Assembly: GCF_040518285.1 (NCBI RefSeq)
Contig: NZ_CP155449.1
Location: 2,170,001 to 2,234,000 of the forward strand
DNA length: 64,000 nucleotides
Origin: Knoellia sp. S7-12
GTDB lineage: Bacteria > Actinomycetota > Actinomycetes > Actinomycetales > Dermatophilaceae
Reading direction: 5' to 3'
The notes below the pieces were generated by a model. The model was not told the DNA's origin. It did not search any database and saw only the letters and a program-made list of their open reading frames with translations. Below, in pieces: positions 15,257 to 23,031 of the stretch. Numbering within the stretch: the first letter of the stretch is position 1; the number at the start of each line of letters is the position of its first letter. The translations under genes and the position numbers were made by a program.

Positions 15257-16846
15257 GTGTCTTCGCGTACCTCACCCCTTCTCGAGCTCGACAGAGCCGA
15301 TGTCCGTCGTGCCCGCACCCTCGCCCGCAAGGTCGGCAAGCCGGTGGTCGACATCACCAGCCGTCACACGACCGTCTCGGTCGAGCGGGCCACCCTGCGG
15401 CTCGCCGGCCTTGCTGGCGCCGACCATGAGCGGGTCCCGTGGGTCAACCATCTCGTTGACGCCGTCCGCGAGAGCGCCGGCCTCGAACACGGTGTGACGC
15501 TCCCCGTCTGGGACGCCTTGCGCCGCGGCGCCGCCCCCGACCTGCTGACTCTTGCGCAGATGGCGAGCAGCCGGTCCGTCGACTTCCGCGTCCCCGAGGG
15601 CAAGGACGCCACAGCGGTAGCCAAGCAGTCACGCACTGCGGTGGCACGCGGCATACGCATCATGGACTCACAGCGCAAAGCGCGCGAACGGCTCATCAAG
15701 CGCCACGGGGACCCCAAGCAGCGGCCGTGGATCTATCTCATCGTCGCCACCGGCGACATCTATGAGGACATCCCGCAGGCTCAGGCCGCTGCCCGCGAGG
15801 GCGCCGACGTCATCGCGGTCATCCGCTCCACTGGGCAGAGCCTGCTGGACTACGTGCCGGAGGGGGCAACGCGCGAGGGCTATGCCGGGACCTACGCCAC
15901 CCAGGAGAACTTCCGGCTCATGCGGGCCGCGCTCGACGAGACGAGCAAAGAGGTCGGTCGCTACATCCGGCTGACCAACTACGCGTCCGGGCTGTGCATG
16001 CCCGAGATCGCGGCGCTCGCGGGCATGGAGCGGCTCGACATGATGCTCAACGACTCCATGTACGGCATCCTCTTCCGCGACATCAACCCGATCAGAACCT
16101 TTGTGGATCAGCGGTTTTCGCGTCAGGTGCACGCGCGCGCCGGAATCATCATCAACACCGGCGAGGACAACTACCTCACGACGAGCGACGCCGTCGAGGC
16201 CGCGCACACGGTCACGGTGAGCCAGCTCCTCAACGAGTACTTCGCCAAGGAGGCCGGGCTCGAGGACTGGCAACTCGGGCTCGGGCACGCCTTCGAGATC
16301 AACCCCGACCTGCCCGACTCGTTCCGGATGGAACTCGCCCACGCATTGCTCGCCCGCACCCTCTTCCCGGACGCGCCGCTGAAGTGGATGCCGCCGACCA
16401 AGCACATGACCGGCGACGTGTTCAAGGGCAACCTGCTCGACGGATTCTTCAACCTCGCGGGCGCCCTCACCGGCCAGAGCATCCTGCTCGTCGGGATGAT
16501 GACCGAGGCGGTCGTCACGCCGTGGATCTCGGATCGCGACATCGCGCTCCAGAACGTCCGCTACGTCCTCAACGCGGCCGGTGGGCTCACCGAGGACTTC
16601 CACCCGCCACGCGACGGGTTCATCCAGACGCGTGCCCGCCACGTGCTCGGCGAGGCCATCGACCTGCTCCAGCAGATCACCGACGAGCCCGGCAAGGCAC
16701 CGCTTCTCGAGGCGATCGCTCACGGCACCTTCGGCGAGATGAAGCGGCCCGCCACGGCTGGCAAGGGCCTCGACGGTGTCATCGTTCGCGCCCCCGAATA
16801 CGACAACCCCGCCATCACCCTCCTCGAGACAGGAGCCACCCGATGA
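15257..16846 (+). CDS. kamD: lysine 5,6-aminomutase alpha subunit
   Basis: The 529-residue large subunit of the adenosylcobalamin- and PLP-dependent aminomutase that moves the terminal amino group of lysine or beta-lysine to carbon 5. The sequence follows the KamD/OraE TIM-barrel family throughout, for example YVPEGATREGYAGTYATQEN, RLTNYASGLCMPEIAALAG and MLNDSMYGILFRDIN. It overlaps kamE by four bases and the three genes kamD-kamE-kal form one tight operon. Length is full. Confidence 0.93.
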   Translation: MSSRTSPLLELDRADVRRARTLARKVGKPVVDITSRHTTVSVERATLRLAGLAGADHERVPWVNHLVDAVRESAGLEHGVTLPVWDALRRGAAPDLLTLAQMASSRSVDFRVPEGKDATAVAKQSRTAVARGIRIMDSQRKARERLIKRHGDPKQRPWIYLIVATGDIYEDIPQAQAAAREGADVIAVIRSTGQSLLDYVPEGATREGYAGTYATQENFRLMRAALDETSKEVGRYIRLTNYASGLCMPEIAALAGMERLDMMLNDSMYGILFRDINPIRTFVDQRFSRQVHARAGIIINTGEDNYLTTSDAVEAAHTVTVSQLLNEYFAKEAGLEDWQLGLGHAFEINPDLPDSFRMELAHALLARTLFPDAPLKWMPPTKHMTGDVFKGNLLDGFFNLAGALTGQSILLVGMMTEAVVTPWISDRDIALQNVRYVLNAAGGLTEDFHPPRDGFIQTRARHVLGEAIDLLQQITDEPGKAPLLEAIAHGTFGEMKRPATAGKGLDGVIVRAPEYDNPAITLLETGATR

Positions 16847-17628
16847 GCGTCACCGACATGCCCACGACCCCCTCGGTCATCCGGCCCTATGGCGACCAGA
16901 CCGGCGACGGGATGGTGCAGGTCTCCTTCACCCTGCCGATGGCCAACGGCAAACGCGCCGACGGAGCCGCCCTCCAGCTCGCCGGCAAGATGGGCATCGA
17001 GCCGGCGATCGTCGTGCACAGCAAGCCCATTGGCGACGGCTTCACCTTCTTTGTCGTCTACGGGTCGGTGAAGCACCTTGTCGAGCCCGACCTGGTCGAG
17101 GTCATCGAGCGCGAATTCCCTTTGCTGTCAGGCAAAGAGATCAACACCGCGATCAAGCGGCACTTGCGCCGCAAGCTCGTCGTCGTGGGGGCCTGCATCG
17201 GCACCGACGCCCACACCGTCGGCATCGACGCCATCCTCAACATCAAGGGCTTCGCGGGGGAGAAGGGCCTCGAGTACCACCGCGAGATCAAGGTCGTGAA
17301 CCTGGGCGCGCAGGTCCTCATCCCCGAGCTCGTCGAACGCGCCCGTGAGGAGAGGGCCGATGCCGTCCTGGTGAGCCAGGTCGTCACCCAGCGCGACGCC
17401 CACATCCACAACACGACAGCGATGTCGGCCGCGTTCCGCGAGGCATTCCCCGCAGGCAAGGTGCCGCTGCTCGTTGTCGGCGGGCCGCGGTTCGAGGAGG
17501 GCTCGGCGGGGAACCTGGGCGTCGACCGGATCTTCGGCCGCGGCACCACACCCGGCGAAGTCGCGAGCTACCTCGTCCACGCCCTCGTCGCGCAGGGCCC
17601 CGCCGATCGCCAGAGCAAGGGAGCATGA
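16843..17628 (+). CDS. kamE: lysine 5,6-aminomutase beta subunit (B12-binding)
   Basis: The 261-residue small subunit. The N-terminal dimerisation domain (residues 1-110) is followed by a Rossmann-type cobalamin-binding domain with the DxHxxG motif GTDAHTVGID (Asp122, His124, Gly127), where His replaces the lower cobalt ligand. EKGLEYHREIKVVNLGAQ contains the lysine region expected to bind PLP in the open state. GVDRIFGRGTTPGEVASYL closes the B12 domain. It overlaps kamD and kal by ATGA junctions. Confidence 0.93.
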   Translation: MSVTDMPTTPSVIRPYGDQTGDGMVQVSFTLPMANGKRADGAALQLAGKMGIEPAIVVHSKPIGDGFTFFVVYGSVKHLVEPDLVEVIEREFPLLSGKEINTAIKRHLRRKLVVVGACIGTDAHTVGIDAILNIKGFAGEKGLEYHREIKVVNLGAQVLIPELVERAREERADAVLVSQVVTQRDAHIHNTTAMSAAFREAFPAGKVPLLVVGGPRFEEGSAGNLGVDRIFGRGTTPGEVASYLVHALVAQGPADRQSKGA

Positions 17629-18035
17629 ACACCATGACCGAGACCGCCGCTGGCATTCCCACGGGCACCACGGTGCTCCACCGCCGCTACGTGCCTTACA
17701 GCCACGCGCACTACGCCGGCAACCTCGTCGACGGCGCCTACTCGCTTGCCGCGTTTGGTGACGTGGCCACCGAGATGTGCATCGTCACCGACGGCGACGA
17801 AGGGCTGTTCGCGTCCTACAGCGACGTGCAGTTCCTCGCTCCCGTCCGCGCCGGCGACTGCATCGAGATCGAGGCCACCCTTGTCCGCGTGGGCACGCGC
17901 AGCCGCGAGATGGAGTTCGCCGTGCGCGTCGTGGCCCGGGGCAACCCCGAGCGTGGAGAGTCTGCAGCCGACGTCCTCGAGCCGCCGATCGTGGCGACGA
18001 CGGCGCGCGGTGTCGTGGTGGTGCCGCCGCGCTGA
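17625..18035 (+). CDS. kal: 3-aminobutyryl-CoA ammonia-lyase
   Basis: A 136-residue hotdog-fold protein. In lysine fermentation Kal removes ammonia from L-3-aminobutyryl-CoA to give crotonyl-CoA. RRYVPYSHAHYAGNLVDGAYSL and FGDVATEMCIVTDGDEGLFASY carry the conserved hotdog helix and strand pattern and the AHYAGNLVDGA segment of this family. It is the last gene of the kamDE-kal operon and overlaps kamE. A general thioesterase function is a less likely alternative given the context. Confidence 0.85.
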   Translation: MNTMTETAAGIPTGTTVLHRRYVPYSHAHYAGNLVDGAYSLAAFGDVATEMCIVTDGDEGLFASYSDVQFLAPVRAGDCIEIEATLVRVGTRSREMEFAVRVVARGNPERGESAADVLEPPIVATTARGVVVVPPR

Positions 18036-18058
18036 GGTTGGTGACCTACGGTGGCTCC

Positions 18059-19651
18059 GTGCCACCCAAGATCCCGTATGCCGTGCGCCTCACCGGTGCG
18101 ATCCTCGCTGGGATCCTGTTGTGGCTGGCCTTCCCTGACCACAACCTCTGGTGGCTCGCGCCGATCGCTGTGGCGCTCCTTGGCGCCGTCACGATCGACG
18201 TCGGTGCCCGACGTGGGTTCGGGCTCGGTGTCATCGCTGGTTGGGCGTTCTTCGTCCCGGTCCTGTCGTGGTCCGGGGTCTATGTCGGCAAGTTCCCCTG
18301 GTTCGCGCTGGCCACGCTCGAGGCGCTCTACTTCGGCGTCATGTGCGCGGTCGTCGGCTTCGTCGGCCAACGTCTCCGTCCGCGGTGGGGACAATCGGTG
18401 TATGCCGTGATTCCCCTGGCATGGGTCGCTCAGGAGCTCGCCCGTGGAACGACCCCGTTCGGCGGATTCCCATGGGCCCGGCTGGCATTCAGCCAGGCCG
18501 ACAGTCCACTCGTGAACTGGGCACAGTGGCTTGGGGCCCCCGGGGTGACTCTCGCCGTCGCAGTGGTTGGCACCCAGCTCCTCATGGCTGCAACGGTTCT
18601 GCAGCGAAACCCGCGCGAGTCATTCGCCATTGCTGCCGTGACCGTTGCCTGGGTGGTGCTCGTTGGATTCATGACCCCGAGCACCGATGGACGTCGCGTC
18701 ACCGTCGGGCTCGTGCAGGGCAACGTGCCGCGACCCGGTTTGGAATTCAACGCCGAGCGCCGGGCGGTCCTCGACAACCACGTCCGCGGGACCGAAGCGC
18801 TGGCGGAGCGAGCGAAGTCCGACCTGGGGGAGCGGGTACCCGAACCGTTGAGCCTGGTCGTCTGGCCCGAGAACGCGTCCGACATCGACCCGATCCGCAA
18901 CGCCGACGCCGCAGCCCAGGTGCAACGCGCCGTAGCCGCGGTCGGGGTGCCGGTCATCGTCGGGGCCGTCCTCCAGGAGCCGGAGCCCCAGGTCTCCAAC
19001 GTCTCCCTCTTCTACCCGCCCGGGGGAGGGGAGCCCGAGCGCTACGTCAAGAACCACCCCGTCCCCTTCGCCGAATACATCCCTTACCGCTCCTTCTTCC
19101 GGAACTTCAGCGACAAGGTCGATCTCGTCACCAAGGACTTCGCCAAGGGCACCGACCTCGGAGCGTTCCGGGTCGACGCCCCGTCCGGTGCATACTGGGC
19201 GCTGCCGACCATCTGCTTCGAGGTGGCCTACGACGGATTGATGCGCGACTCAGTGACCCAGCAGGGCAAGGACGCGAGCCTCCTGCTCGTCCAGACCAAC
19301 AACGCGACGTTCGGCTACACGGCCGAGTCGGAGCAGCAGTTCGCCATCTCACGGATCCGGGCTATCGAGCACGGTCGATCCGTTGCACACGTGTCGACCG
19401 TCGGGGTGTCCGGCTTCATCGCCCCGGACGGATCCGTCACCGGCAAGACGGGGCTCTTCACGGCCGAGCAGCGGATTGGCTCGGTGGCGATCCGCACCGA
19501 CCGGACCATCTCCGACCAGCTCGGACCGTGGCCGGAGCGGGGCGCGGCTGTGGCGCTCATCGCCCTCATGGTTGTGGCCGGACTGCGTGGTCGACGGGAT
19601 AGGGTCGAACGACCTGTTTCGGCGCCACCCACGAAGGACCACGTTGACTGA
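18059..19651 (+). CDS. lnt: apolipoprotein N-acyltransferase
   Basis: A 530-residue membrane enzyme that N-acylates the lipid-modified cysteine of lipoproteins. The first 200 residues hold about six to seven membrane segments, followed by a nitrilase-like periplasmic domain with the catalytic triad Glu (VVWPENASD), Lys (ERYVKNHPVPF) and Cys (LPTICFEVAYDG). GTG 18059 with GGTGG upstream is used as start; GTG 18041 is possible. It overlaps the next gene by 8 bases. In M. tuberculosis lnt and ppm1 are a single fused gene; here they are separate but overlapping. Confidence 0.92.
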   Translation: MPPKIPYAVRLTGAILAGILLWLAFPDHNLWWLAPIAVALLGAVTIDVGARRGFGLGVIAGWAFFVPVLSWSGVYVGKFPWFALATLEALYFGVMCAVVGFVGQRLRPRWGQSVYAVIPLAWVAQELARGTTPFGGFPWARLAFSQADSPLVNWAQWLGAPGVTLAVAVVGTQLLMAATVLQRNPRESFAIAAVTVAWVVLVGFMTPSTDGRRVTVGLVQGNVPRPGLEFNAERRAVLDNHVRGTEALAERAKSDLGERVPEPLSLVVWPENASDIDPIRNADAAAQVQRAVAAVGVPVIVGAVLQEPEPQVSNVSLFYPPGGGEPERYVKNHPVPFAEYIPYRSFFRNFSDKVDLVTKDFAKGTDLGAFRVDAPSGAYWALPTICFEVAYDGLMRDSVTQQGKDASLLLVQTNNATFGYTAESEQQFAISRIRAIEHGRSVAHVSTVGVSGFIAPDGSVTGKTGLFTAEQRIGSVAIRTDRTISDQLGPWPERGAAVALIALMVVAGLRGRRDRVERPVSAPPTKDHVD

Positions 19652-20417
19652 GCGTCCACCTCTCGACCGCGTTGTCGTGCTCATCCCGACCTACAACGAG
19701 CGCGAGAACCTCCCGACCATCCTCGACCGGGTCCGGCGTGCCGTCCCCGAGATCGATGTCTGCGTCCTCGATGACAACTCACCCGACGGCACTGGTGCCC
19801 TCGCCGACGAGTTGGCCGAGGCCGACGACCGGGTCCACGTCCTTCACCGAGCCGGCAAGGAAGGTCTTGGCGCGGCATACCTCCACGGTTTTGCCTGGGC
19901 GCTTGCGCAGGGCTATGACGCTCTCGTCGAGATGGACGCCGACGGGTCGCACCGCCCCGAGGACCTGCGTCGGATGCTGGCCGCCGCTGAGGACGCCGAC
20001 GTCGTCATCGGATCCCGCTGGGTGTCCGGGGGTGAGGTCGTCAACTGGCCGACCCACCGCAAGGTCCTCAGCGTCGGCGGCAACATCTACACCCGCATCG
20101 TTCTTGGCATGCACGTCAACGACGCGACGGCCGGCTACCGCGTCTATCGCGCCGACGCCTTGCGCCAGATCGACCTCGGCAGTGTCGAGTCAGCAGGCTA
20201 TTGCTTCCAGGTCGACCTCACCCGACGGGCCGTCCAAGCGGGTCTCGTCGTCGTCGAGGTGCCAATCATTTTTGTCGAGCGCGTGCACGGTGAATCCAAG
20301 ATGGACCAGAGCATTGTGCGGGAGTCGCTGAGCAGGATCACGGTCTGGGGCGTGCAGCGCCGCGTCGACCAGGTCAGGGAACGGCTCACGCGCCGTGCTC
20401 GTTGGCACCAGTTGTGA
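19644..20417 (+). CDS. ppm1: polyprenol monophosphomannose synthase
   Basis: A 257-residue GT2 glycosyltransferase that transfers mannose from GDP-mannose to polyprenyl phosphate, supplying lipoglycan and glycoprotein mannosylation. The N-terminus VVVLIPTYNERENLPTIL binds the nucleotide sugar, VLDDNSPDGT follows, and VEMDADGSH provides the DxD metal site. No C-terminal membrane segment is present. It begins with TTG inside the last codons of lnt, preceded by GAAGGA, a clear ribosome site that decides this rare start. It overlaps fxsA by four bases. Confidence 0.93.
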   Translation: MTERPPLDRVVVLIPTYNERENLPTILDRVRRAVPEIDVCVLDDNSPDGTGALADELAEADDRVHVLHRAGKEGLGAAYLHGFAWALAQGYDALVEMDADGSHRPEDLRRMLAAAEDADVVIGSRWVSGGEVVNWPTHRKVLSVGGNIYTRIVLGMHVNDATAGYRVYRADALRQIDLGSVESAGYCFQVDLTRRAVQAGLVVVEVPIIFVERVHGESKMDQSIVRESLSRITVWGVQRRVDQVRERLTRRARWHQL

Positions 20418-20914
20418 CACATCCGACCGGCTCCACCCCTTATGCGCGACGACCGAAGCGCCCCCGATGGCTCATGTTCGTGCTGGTCGGGCTCGTCCTG
20501 ACCCCGATCATCGAGATCGCCGTGCTCATCGCCGTCGGCAAGACCATCGGCCTCGGGTGGACGATCCTCGCTCTGCTGCTCCTGACGGTCCTCGGCACCT
20601 GGCTCGTGCGCCGAGAAGGAGCCCGGACGTGGAAGTCACTGCGGGAGGCCTCTGAGACCGGTCGGATGCCGAGCCGCGAGATCGCCGACGGGGCGCTCGT
20701 CCTCATCGGTGGCGCCTTCCTGCTGCTGCCCGGCTTCGTCAGCGACGTCATCGGGCTGTTCTTCGTGCTGCCGTTCACGCGCGTCTTCGCCCGCCGGATC
20801 CTCGAGGCGTTCGTTGCCAGCCGAGTTCTCGTACGGATGCCGTTCCCGTCTGGGCACGGCGGACCGTCGTCCCCCGGCGCGCAGGGCACGATCCGCGGCG
20901 AAGTCGTCGACTGA
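20414..20914 (+). CDS. fxsA: FxsA family membrane protein
   Basis: A 166-residue small membrane protein. FVLVGLVLTPIIEIAVLIAVGKTIG and the following segment ILALLLLTVLGTWLVRREG are the FxsA core, and GGAFLLLPGFVSDVIGLFFVLPFTR is the highly conserved second half. FxsA of E. coli lessens phage F exclusion when overproduced; its normal role is unclear. The GTG start overlaps the ppm1 stop. The order lnt-ppm1-fxsA beside rbpA is conserved in mycobacteria. A Ser/Gly/Pro tail ends the protein. Confidence 0.9.
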   Translation: MTHPTGSTPYARRPKRPRWLMFVLVGLVLTPIIEIAVLIAVGKTIGLGWTILALLLLTVLGTWLVRREGARTWKSLREASETGRMPSREIADGALVLIGGAFLLLPGFVSDVIGLFFVLPFTRVFARRILEAFVASRVLVRMPFPSGHGGPSSPGAQGTIRGEVVD

Positions 20915-20917
20915 CGC

Positions 20918-20973
20918 CTGGGAAACTTCACAAAAGCGTCAGAAGGTTCTCTGGCATTTGTGAAGTTTCCAGG
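20918..20973. repeat. palindromic element with 14-bp perfect arms
   Basis: GGAAACTTCACAAA and TTTGTGAAGTTTCC enclose a 22-base centre. It follows fxsA and is too widely spaced for a simple terminator; it resembles a REP-like intergenic element and is AT-richer than its surroundings. Confidence 0.6.
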
Positions 20974-20987
20974 TCCGGTCAGATGCA

Positions 20988-21024
20988 CGTATGCCGTGTG
21001 CCCGACAAGGGCACACGGCATACG
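20988..21024. terminator. bidirectional terminator, 16-bp perfect stem
   Basis: CGTATGCCGTGTGCCC and GGGCACACGGCATACG pair perfectly around a 5-base loop between the convergent fxsA and rbpA genes. The stem contains the recurrent GTATGCCG octamer. Confidence 0.75.
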
Positions 21025-21045
21025 GCGTCTGTGGGGGAGTGACCC

Positions 21046-21408
21046 TCAGGCGGACTTCTTCTTGCCCGGCTTCTCACCACGCGACGCGCGCAGCAGAGTG
21101 AGGCGCTCCTCCAGGAGCTCCTCGAGCTCGGGGATGGAGCGACGCTCGAGCAGCATGTCCCAGTGGGTACGTGCCGGCTTGACAGGCTTCGCCTCGGGCT
21201 CGGGGCCGCCGCCCTGGAGCTTGGCCTCCTCGCCGCAACGGCACTCCCAGACTGCGGGAATGTCGGCCTCGATCGAGAACGGGAGCTCGATCTTGTGCCC
21301 CTGGGGGCACAGGTAAGTCGTGATCTGACGCTCGCTCGGGACGACGTTCTCGTCCGTCTCCATGCTGAGGGCGCCGAGTCGGCTGCCGCGCAGGCTGCGT
21401 TCTGCCAT
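21046..21408 (-). CDS. rbpA: RNA polymerase-binding protein RbpA
   Basis: A 120-residue actinobacterial transcription factor that binds the group 1 sigma factor and stabilises the open complex. The N-terminal tail (MAERSLRGSRLG), the zinc-related core TYLCPQGHKIELPF ... WECRCGEEA, a basic linker and the sigma interaction domain ARTHWDMLLERRSIPELEELLEER are all present. A GGGAGA ribosome site precedes the ATG, and a sigma-R-like promoter lies upstream. It converges on fxsA with a strong terminator between. Confidence 0.96.
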   Translation of the reverse strand: MAERSLRGSRLGALSMETDENVVPSERQITTYLCPQGHKIELPFSIEADIPAVWECRCGEEAKLQGGGPEPEAKPVKPARTHWDMLLERRSIPELEELLEERLTLLRASRGEKPGKKKSA

Positions 21409-21474
21409 GGGGTATCTCCCAACGAATTTGTGGATCCCGGCGGGTGGGTGCTGGCGCCGGGTGTCACAGTGTGA

Positions 21475-21500
21475 AACGGCTGAGGAACCGCCGTTGTTCC
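21475..21500 (-). promoter_or_regulatory. sigma-R/SigH-like promoter of rbpA
   Basis: The minus strand reads GGAAC, exactly 18 bases, then GTT, matching the GGAAT-N18-GTT consensus of SigR/SigH promoters. rbpA is a known SigR target in Streptomyces. The -10 end lies about 65 bases before the start codon. Confidence 0.65.
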
Positions 21501-21596
21501 GAGAGCAGCGATGACGTCGCTGCCGCCCGTGCTGGGCGCAAGTCCCCCTGTGACCGGAATCACGCCCAATCGGCGCGACGGATCAGTCTAGCGGAT

Positions 21597-22982
21597 CTAA
21601 ACCACCGCTGGCACATCGTTGCCAGCCTCGAGGATGCCTCGACGCATGTCGACCTTCGCGAGCAGGACACCACCGACGACGAAGAAGAGGATGAGCGCGA
21701 GAATGGCGGGTCGGTAGGAATCGGTCACTTGATGCACCACGCCGAAGATGACAGCGCCGAACCAGCTCGTGCCGCGCTCGAGCGCCTGATAGAGACTGAA
21801 GAACTCGGCCTCGCGATCGCGGGGGACCAGCTGGGAGTACATCGAGCGACTCAGTGCCTGGGTGCCACCCATCACCAGACCGATGCCGACACCGAGCGCG
21901 AACAGCGCCCCGGTGGCCCTCTCGGGGACGAAGTACGCCGCAACGATGACCAGCACCCACATGACGATCCCCGCCAGGACTGTCCGCTTCGCCCCCTGGG
22001 TGCGGGCGATCCGCCCGAAGACCAGGGCGCCCCCGAAGGCCACGAACTGGACCATGAGGAAGAGCGTGAGCATCGTCGTCTCGGAGAAGCCCAGCTCAGC
22101 GGTGCCATAGAGGCTGGACTGACCGATGACGGTCTGAATCCCGTCGTTGAAGAACATGTAGGCGACGAGGAAGAGCATCGTCTGACGCAGCATACGAACG
22201 TGCTTGAAGGTGTCCTTGAGCTGGCGGAACGTGCCACCGAAGACGCCGGCCGTGGCCGCGACGACGGGCCGTTCGACGCCACGCATCTGCCACATCCCCA
22301 GGACCGGAATGAGGGAGAAGAGCCCCCACCAGAGGCCGGCCATGAGCATGCTGATCCGCACCGTCTGGCCGGTGCCGCCGAAGGTGTCCTCGTTGCTGAG
22401 CATCAGGAAGTTGACGGCGAGCAGCAGACCACCACCCAGGTAGCCCAGCGCCCAGCCGCGTGAGGACACCTTGTCTCGGTCATCGGGCGGGCAGATCCGC
22501 ACGAGGATGGCGTCGTAGACCACGAGTGATGCCCCGAGCGCGATGCTCGCGATCATGAGGAGCAGGACGCCCAGTTGCCAGTTCGCGCCCTCGACGAAGA
22601 ACATCAGCGAGGCGGCGACGGCTCCGATCCCGGCAAACAGGCCCATGAGTCGCGCCGGGCGCTTGGTCCGGTCGGCAATGGCACCGACGAAAATGAGCAT
22701 CAATGCACCGACGAAGGTCGACAGACCCACGGTGTAGGGATGCAGCGAGCCCGGGTCGATGGGCAGACCGAGGACGCTGAGATCCGTCGCACAGTCCGCG
22801 CCCTCAGCGAGCCCGGGACAGGCCGCCTCAGTCGCGATCGACGTGAGGTACGGCCCGAAGAGCACGGTGGCGGTCGTGGTGACGAATGCCGAGTTCGCCC
22901 AGTCGTACCAATACCAAGGACGTTGGTACCGGGCGTTGGTGGAGTAGTCCTCGGCGGCAGCTCTGGCCGACTGCGTCGTCAT
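21597..22982 (-). CDS. MFS transporter, UMF1/Atg22-like
   Basis: A 461-residue protein with 11-12 membrane segments. The N-terminal YWYDWANSAFVTTTATVLFGPYL is the hallmark of the UMF1/Atg22-like (vacuole effluxer-related) branch, and SRGWALGYLGGGLLLAVNFLML fits the same family. YVVPERATGAL-type and SRSMYSQLVPRDREAEFFSLY segments support it. Substrate unknown; amino-acid export is the role of the yeast relatives. A palindrome overlaps its putative -10 region. Confidence 0.88.
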   Translation of the reverse strand: MTTQSARAAAEDYSTNARYQRPWYWYDWANSAFVTTTATVLFGPYLTSIATEAACPGLAEGADCATDLSVLGLPIDPGSLHPYTVGLSTFVGALMLIFVGAIADRTKRPARLMGLFAGIGAVAASLMFFVEGANWQLGVLLLMIASIALGASLVVYDAILVRICPPDDRDKVSSRGWALGYLGGGLLLAVNFLMLSNEDTFGGTGQTVRISMLMAGLWWGLFSLIPVLGMWQMRGVERPVVAATAGVFGGTFRQLKDTFKHVRMLRQTMLFLVAYMFFNDGIQTVIGQSSLYGTAELGFSETTMLTLFLMVQFVAFGGALVFGRIARTQGAKRTVLAGIVMWVLVIVAAYFVPERATGALFALGVGIGLVMGGTQALSRSMYSQLVPRDREAEFFSLYQALERGTSWFGAVIFGVVHQVTDSYRPAILALILFFVVGGVLLAKVDMRRGILEAGNDVPAVV

Positions 22983-23000
22983 GTGCCGAACTGTGGCACA
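22982..23000. promoter_or_regulatory. inverted repeat TGTGCC-N7-GGCACA at the MFS promoter
   Basis: The arms are perfect and separated by seven bases. They surround the minus-strand hexamer CACAGT, which lies 7 bases before the ATG at 22982. A repressor site is plausible. Confidence 0.45.
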
Positions 23001-23031
23001 CCCGAGCGGGTGAAAGGGCGAGTATGTCTAC

